Below are positions 63,085-64,000 of a stretch of DNA of 64,000 nt, one piece after another. Positions within the stretch are counted from its first letter, which is position 1, and each line of letters begins with the position of its first letter. The notes beneath the pieces are model-generated. The model was not told where the DNA came from and searched no databases. It saw only the letters and a program-made list of their open reading frames with translations. A program made the position numbers and the translations under genes. Source of the stretch: Aspidapion aeneum (taxonomy: Eukaryota; Arthropoda; Insecta; Coleoptera; Brentidae); the NCBI GenBank assembly GCA_963576565.1, contig OY755040.1, forward strand, positions 85,132,321-85,196,320, read 5' to 3'.

Positions 63085-64000
63085 GAATTCATAAAAAGTT
63101 GTTTAAATGGATTGTTTTATAGCGTATTAGTATGAATTCAGATGTATTAAAAATGAATCCTTTTATGTTTATTCGGTTGTATTGAGAAAGAAATAAATTA
63201 AAATGTATTCATTGGTATAAATAATGATTACATAAAAAGGTATTTAATTGGATTGCTTTAAAGAGTATAAATATATATTCAAATATATAGAAAATGAATA
63301 CTTGAAAATTTCATTCAATTGTATTCATAAAGGAAGGTATTGAAAAGTATTCAACGGGATAAATAATGAATTCATAAAAAGTCATTTAAATGGATTGTTT
63401 TATAGCGTATTAGTATGTATTAAAAATGAATCATTTTATGTTTATTCGGTTGTATTGAGAAAGGAAGGAATTAAAATTTATTCATTGATATAAATAATGA
63501 TTACATAAAAAGGTATTTTATTGGATTGCTTTAAAGGGTATAAATATGTATTCAAATATATAGAAAATGAATACTTGAAAAGTTCATTCCATTGTATTGA
63601 TAAAGGAAGGTTTTGAAAAGTATTCAACGGGATAAATAATGAATTCATAAAAAGTGATTTAAATGGATTGATCTATAGCGTATTAGTATGTATTCAAATG
63701 TATTAGAAATGAATCCTTCTATGTTTATTCGGTTGCATTGAGAAAGGAAGGAATTAAAAATTATTCATTGGTATAAATAATGATTACATAAAAAGGTATT
63801 TAATTGGATTGTTTTAAAGAGTATAAATATGTATTCAAATATATAGAAAATGAATACCTGAAAAGTTCATTCAATTATATTGGAAAAGGAAGGTATTGAA
63901 AAGTATTCAACGGTATAAATAATGAATTCATTAAAAGTCATTTAAATGGATTGTTTTATAGCGTATTAGTATGTATTCAGATGTATTAAAAATGAATCCT

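Larger units (their letters stand above)
13214..64000 (+). repeat. 283-bp dimeric satellite array, main segment
   Basis: About 50.8 kb of uninterrupted A-B dimers, all in the same orientation and running off the window. For example, A starts at 17421, B at 17562 and the next A at 17704 (141 + 142 bp). A and B are clearly homologous, about three quarters identical by eye over their first 60 positions. CpG sites are nearly confined to three places per dimer: AGCGTATT and TTCGG in A, CAACGG in B. Variants of A (TGATTTAAATGG with GATCTATAGCG; TCGTTTAAATGG; GGATTATTCCATAGCG) and of B (TTGTTTTGCTTTAAAGGG; GGATTTCTTTAAAAAG; GGATTGCTTTCAAATATATAG; ATATGAAAATGAATAC) recur in blocks. No coding capacity; the recurring minus-strand 68-codon frames are a by-product of one variant. 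Confidence 0.97.

Noticed and set aside
3479..64000. CRISPR-like regular repeats
   Set aside because: The repeats are directly adjoining 283-bp units with no unique spacers; this is satellite DNA.
3479..64000. CENP-B box in the satellite (TTCGGTTGTATTGAG in A)
   Set aside because: Only the TTCG half fits; the conserved central A and the CGGG half are missing. Centromere function cannot be argued from this motif.

Overview
The window is non-coding, AT-rich eukaryotic DNA, most likely from an arthropod and probably an insect. The evidence is a BEL/Pao-type LTR retrotransposon (a metazoan-restricted superfamily), a hAT-like fold-back element and a very large AT-rich satellite array. I saw no host gene, tRNA, rRNA, operon or CRISPR. 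The species cannot be fixed from the sequence alone.

Layout. Positions 1-269 hold two partial copies of a ~229-bp direct repeat that looks like a distant, opposite-strand relative of the main satellite. Positions 270-3478 are AT-rich and gene-poor. They contain a MITE-like imperfect palindrome (562-789), a 959-bp fold-back element (1834-2792) with perfect 20-bp terminal inverted repeats, two facing 10-unit arrays of a 15-bp repeat and a 170-bp internal duplication, and a cluster of six GAATATTC palindromes (3023-3461).

From 3479 to the right edge the window is one head-to-tail satellite array. Its unit is a ~283-bp dimer of two related half-monomers, A (~141 bp) and B (~142 bp). With the transposon removed there are about 53.6 kb, or roughly 190 dimers, all in the same orientation. 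Marker variants show higher-order structure at several scales: ordered ~1.13-kb units, a 566-bp tandem copy, a 3,109-bp tandem unit, a ~1.12-kb tandem copy, and long blocks reused at spacings of 5.5, 6.5, 9.3-9.6 and 18.0 kb. Copies differ by single bases and by gain or loss of whole dimers.

The only protein-coding sequence is the BEL/Pao element at 6353-13213 on the minus strand, inserted into an A half-monomer near the left end of the array. It has 480-bp LTRs differing at one base, a 5-bp target duplication (TTAGT), a short leader, and one long gag-protease-RT-RNase H-integrase frame. It is a recent insertion. The frame has one in-frame TGA just after the integrase catalytic glutamate, so this copy probably cannot make full-length integrase. 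There is no envelope gene.
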